13,280 nucleotides of DNA from an uncultured Faecalibacterium sp. Its GTDB lineage: Bacteria; Bacillota; Clostridia; Oscillospirales; Ruminococcaceae. The DNA is taken from assembly GCA_900551435.1 (NCBI GenBank), contig URVW01000068.1, positions 1 through 13,280 of the forward strand. Reading direction: 5' to 3'. Of this stretch, positions 12,673 to 13,280 are shown one piece after another (positions within the stretch are counted from its first letter, which is position 1; each line of letters begins with the position of its first letter). The notes under the pieces are model-generated. The model saw only the letters and a program-made list of their open reading frames with translations. It searched no databases and was not told the DNA's origin. The translations under genes and the position numbers were made by a program.

Positions 12673-12690
12673 GTCACCGGGTATATTTTC
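12647..12690 (+). terminator. Plus-strand terminator-like hairpin overlapping the opposing promoter of locus 2
   Basis: TATACCCGGTGAC (12647-12659) and GTCACCGGGTATA (12673-12685) form a perfect 13-bp stem with a 13-nt loop, followed on plus by TTTTC. It could end a long toxin 2 mRNA. It also lies 3 nt beyond the stop of the partial gene on the minus strand, but no minus-strand T-run follows. Confidence 0.6.
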
Positions 12691-13280
12691 ACTTCCCGGC
12701 GGCCATGACCTTTCCGGCGGCATCCACCACCAGACGGTCGGTCTTTGCGCCGGCGGCGCTCTTGCTGAAGCTCACCGTCCACGCGCCGGAGGTCACGTCA
12801 TAGGTGGCGTACACCTGATCGTACTCGCCGGTGTACTGCGCCTTGGCCGCGTCCATGGCGGCCTGCTGGCTGACGCTCTTGCGCCCCAGCTGCACCGTGC
12901 CCAGAATGGACAGCAGCTCAGCCCGGTTGGCGTTCCACACCTCGGTGGTCATGGTCTCGGAGGGGGAAGCCACATAGCTGCCCGGCGCGTCCTCAAAGAA
13001 AATGTCCGCCATGACCATGGTGCCCTTTTCCGTGTCCTCCTCCGTGTGCTGCCAGACCTTCATGCCGTTGGCAAGGGTCAGCTCCTCGCTGGTGACGCCG
13101 GTGCCGCAGATGCCATAGCCGCCCGTCCAGCACAGCAGGGTGTAGCTGACGGCGGTGTCGGCGGTCTTGTAGAAGCGGATGCCCTCGGTCTTGTCGGTGC
13201 CGTTATCAGACACCTGCTCCCAGCTCCAGCCTTCAGGCAGGTCCAGCGCCATGTCCACATAGCCGTGGGTGAACTCGGCG
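12689..13280 (-). CDS. Unrecognised protein, C-terminal part only (open at the right edge)
   Basis: About 197 residues are visible, and the frame is open through the right edge (AEFTHGY precedes a GTG at 13258), so the start lies outside. I do not recognise the family. The visible part is acidic/polar and rich in Thr, Ser and Gly, with two Cys (LLCWTGGYGICG). It reads like an extracytoplasmic protein: LDLPEGWSWEQVSDNG resembles the 'sigmoidal beta' segments of Gram-positive lipoproteins. The last 60 residues (AAMDAAKAQYTGEYDQVYATYDVTSG onward, from about 137 residues into the visible part) look like a small beta-rich repeat unit, loosely PepSY-like. A signal peptide cannot be checked. No other gene in the window appears to work with it. 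Confidence 0.7.
   Translation of the reverse strand, partial: AEFTHGYVDMALDLPEGWSWEQVSDNGTDKTEGIRFYKTADTAVSYTLLCWTGGYGICGTGVTSEELTLANGMKVWQHTEEDTEKGTMVMADIFFEDAPGSYVASPSETMTTEVWNANRAELLSILGTVQLGRKSVSQQAAMDAAKAQYTGEYDQVYATYDVTSGAWTVSFSKSAAGAKTDRLVVDAAGKVMAAGK

Noticed and set aside
12397..12690. Fst/par-type addiction module
   Set aside because: The convergent layout is similar, but the peptide does not look like Fst and the leader repeats are inverted rather than direct. The RNAs are therefore alike, not complementary, at their 5' ends.
1..13280. CRISPR arrays, tRNA/rRNA genes, insertion sequences or phage genes
   Set aside because: I looked for regularly spaced repeats, tRNA-like folds, transposase motifs and terminal repeats and saw none. 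The CCACG-type tRNA-like words near 12241 belong to the T-box.

Overview
The window is a bacterial chromosome segment whose gene content and style (high GC, strong CTG/GCC-type codon bias, a Gram-positive nusA operon, T-box control of glyS, AGGAGG-type ribosome sites, consensus sigma-A promoters) point to a Clostridia member. My best guess, from memory and not from a search, is Oscillospiraceae close to Faecalibacterium. Nearly all genes lie on the minus strand, so biological order runs from high to low coordinates.

Right part (12154-13280). A partial, unrecognised gene enters from the right edge and stops at 12689. Next comes a compact convergent locus (about 12397-12690). A consensus plus-strand promoter drives a 27-residue hydrophobic/basic peptide, and a consensus minus-strand promoter fires back at it. 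The locus has the architecture of a type I toxin-antitoxin pair. Back to back with its promoter is the glyS promoter, followed by a T-box leader (12188-12352) and the glycyl-tRNA synthetase gene (10717-12153) with its own terminator.

Middle (10187-10716). A second convergent locus lies between glyS and an M29 aminopeptidase gene. A minus-strand promoter drives a 32-residue holin-like hydrophobic peptide, and a plus-strand promoter drives a short opposing RNA. The two loci encode unrelated peptides but share the same plan. The toxin and opposing transcripts begin with near-identical leaders, which form an inverted repeat around the peptide gene, and the toxin stop codon lies inside a hairpin. 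The toxin leaders of the two loci share a 13-nt core. This pair of loci flanking glyS is the most interesting system in the window.

Left part (1600-8806). This is the canonical translation/transcription operon rimP-nusA-ylxR-ylxQ-infB-rbfA-nrnA-truB-ribF, transcribed leftward from a clear promoter at 8778-8806 with tight spacing and several overlaps. It covers ribosome maturation (RimP, RbfA), transcription elongation (NusA), initiation (IF2), an RNase P modulator candidate (YlxR), an L7Ae-type RNA-binding protein, nanoRNA turnover, tRNA pseudouridylation, and FMN/FAD synthesis.

Left edge (1-about 720). The ribF reading frame does not end. At about residue 292 it runs in frame into the periplasmic end, membrane helix, HAMP and PAS-like region of a sensor histidine kinase that leaves the window at base 1. 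Codon use changes sharply at the join and the predicted topology makes little sense. A chimeric assembly join is the leading explanation and a genuine fusion or rearrangement the alternative.
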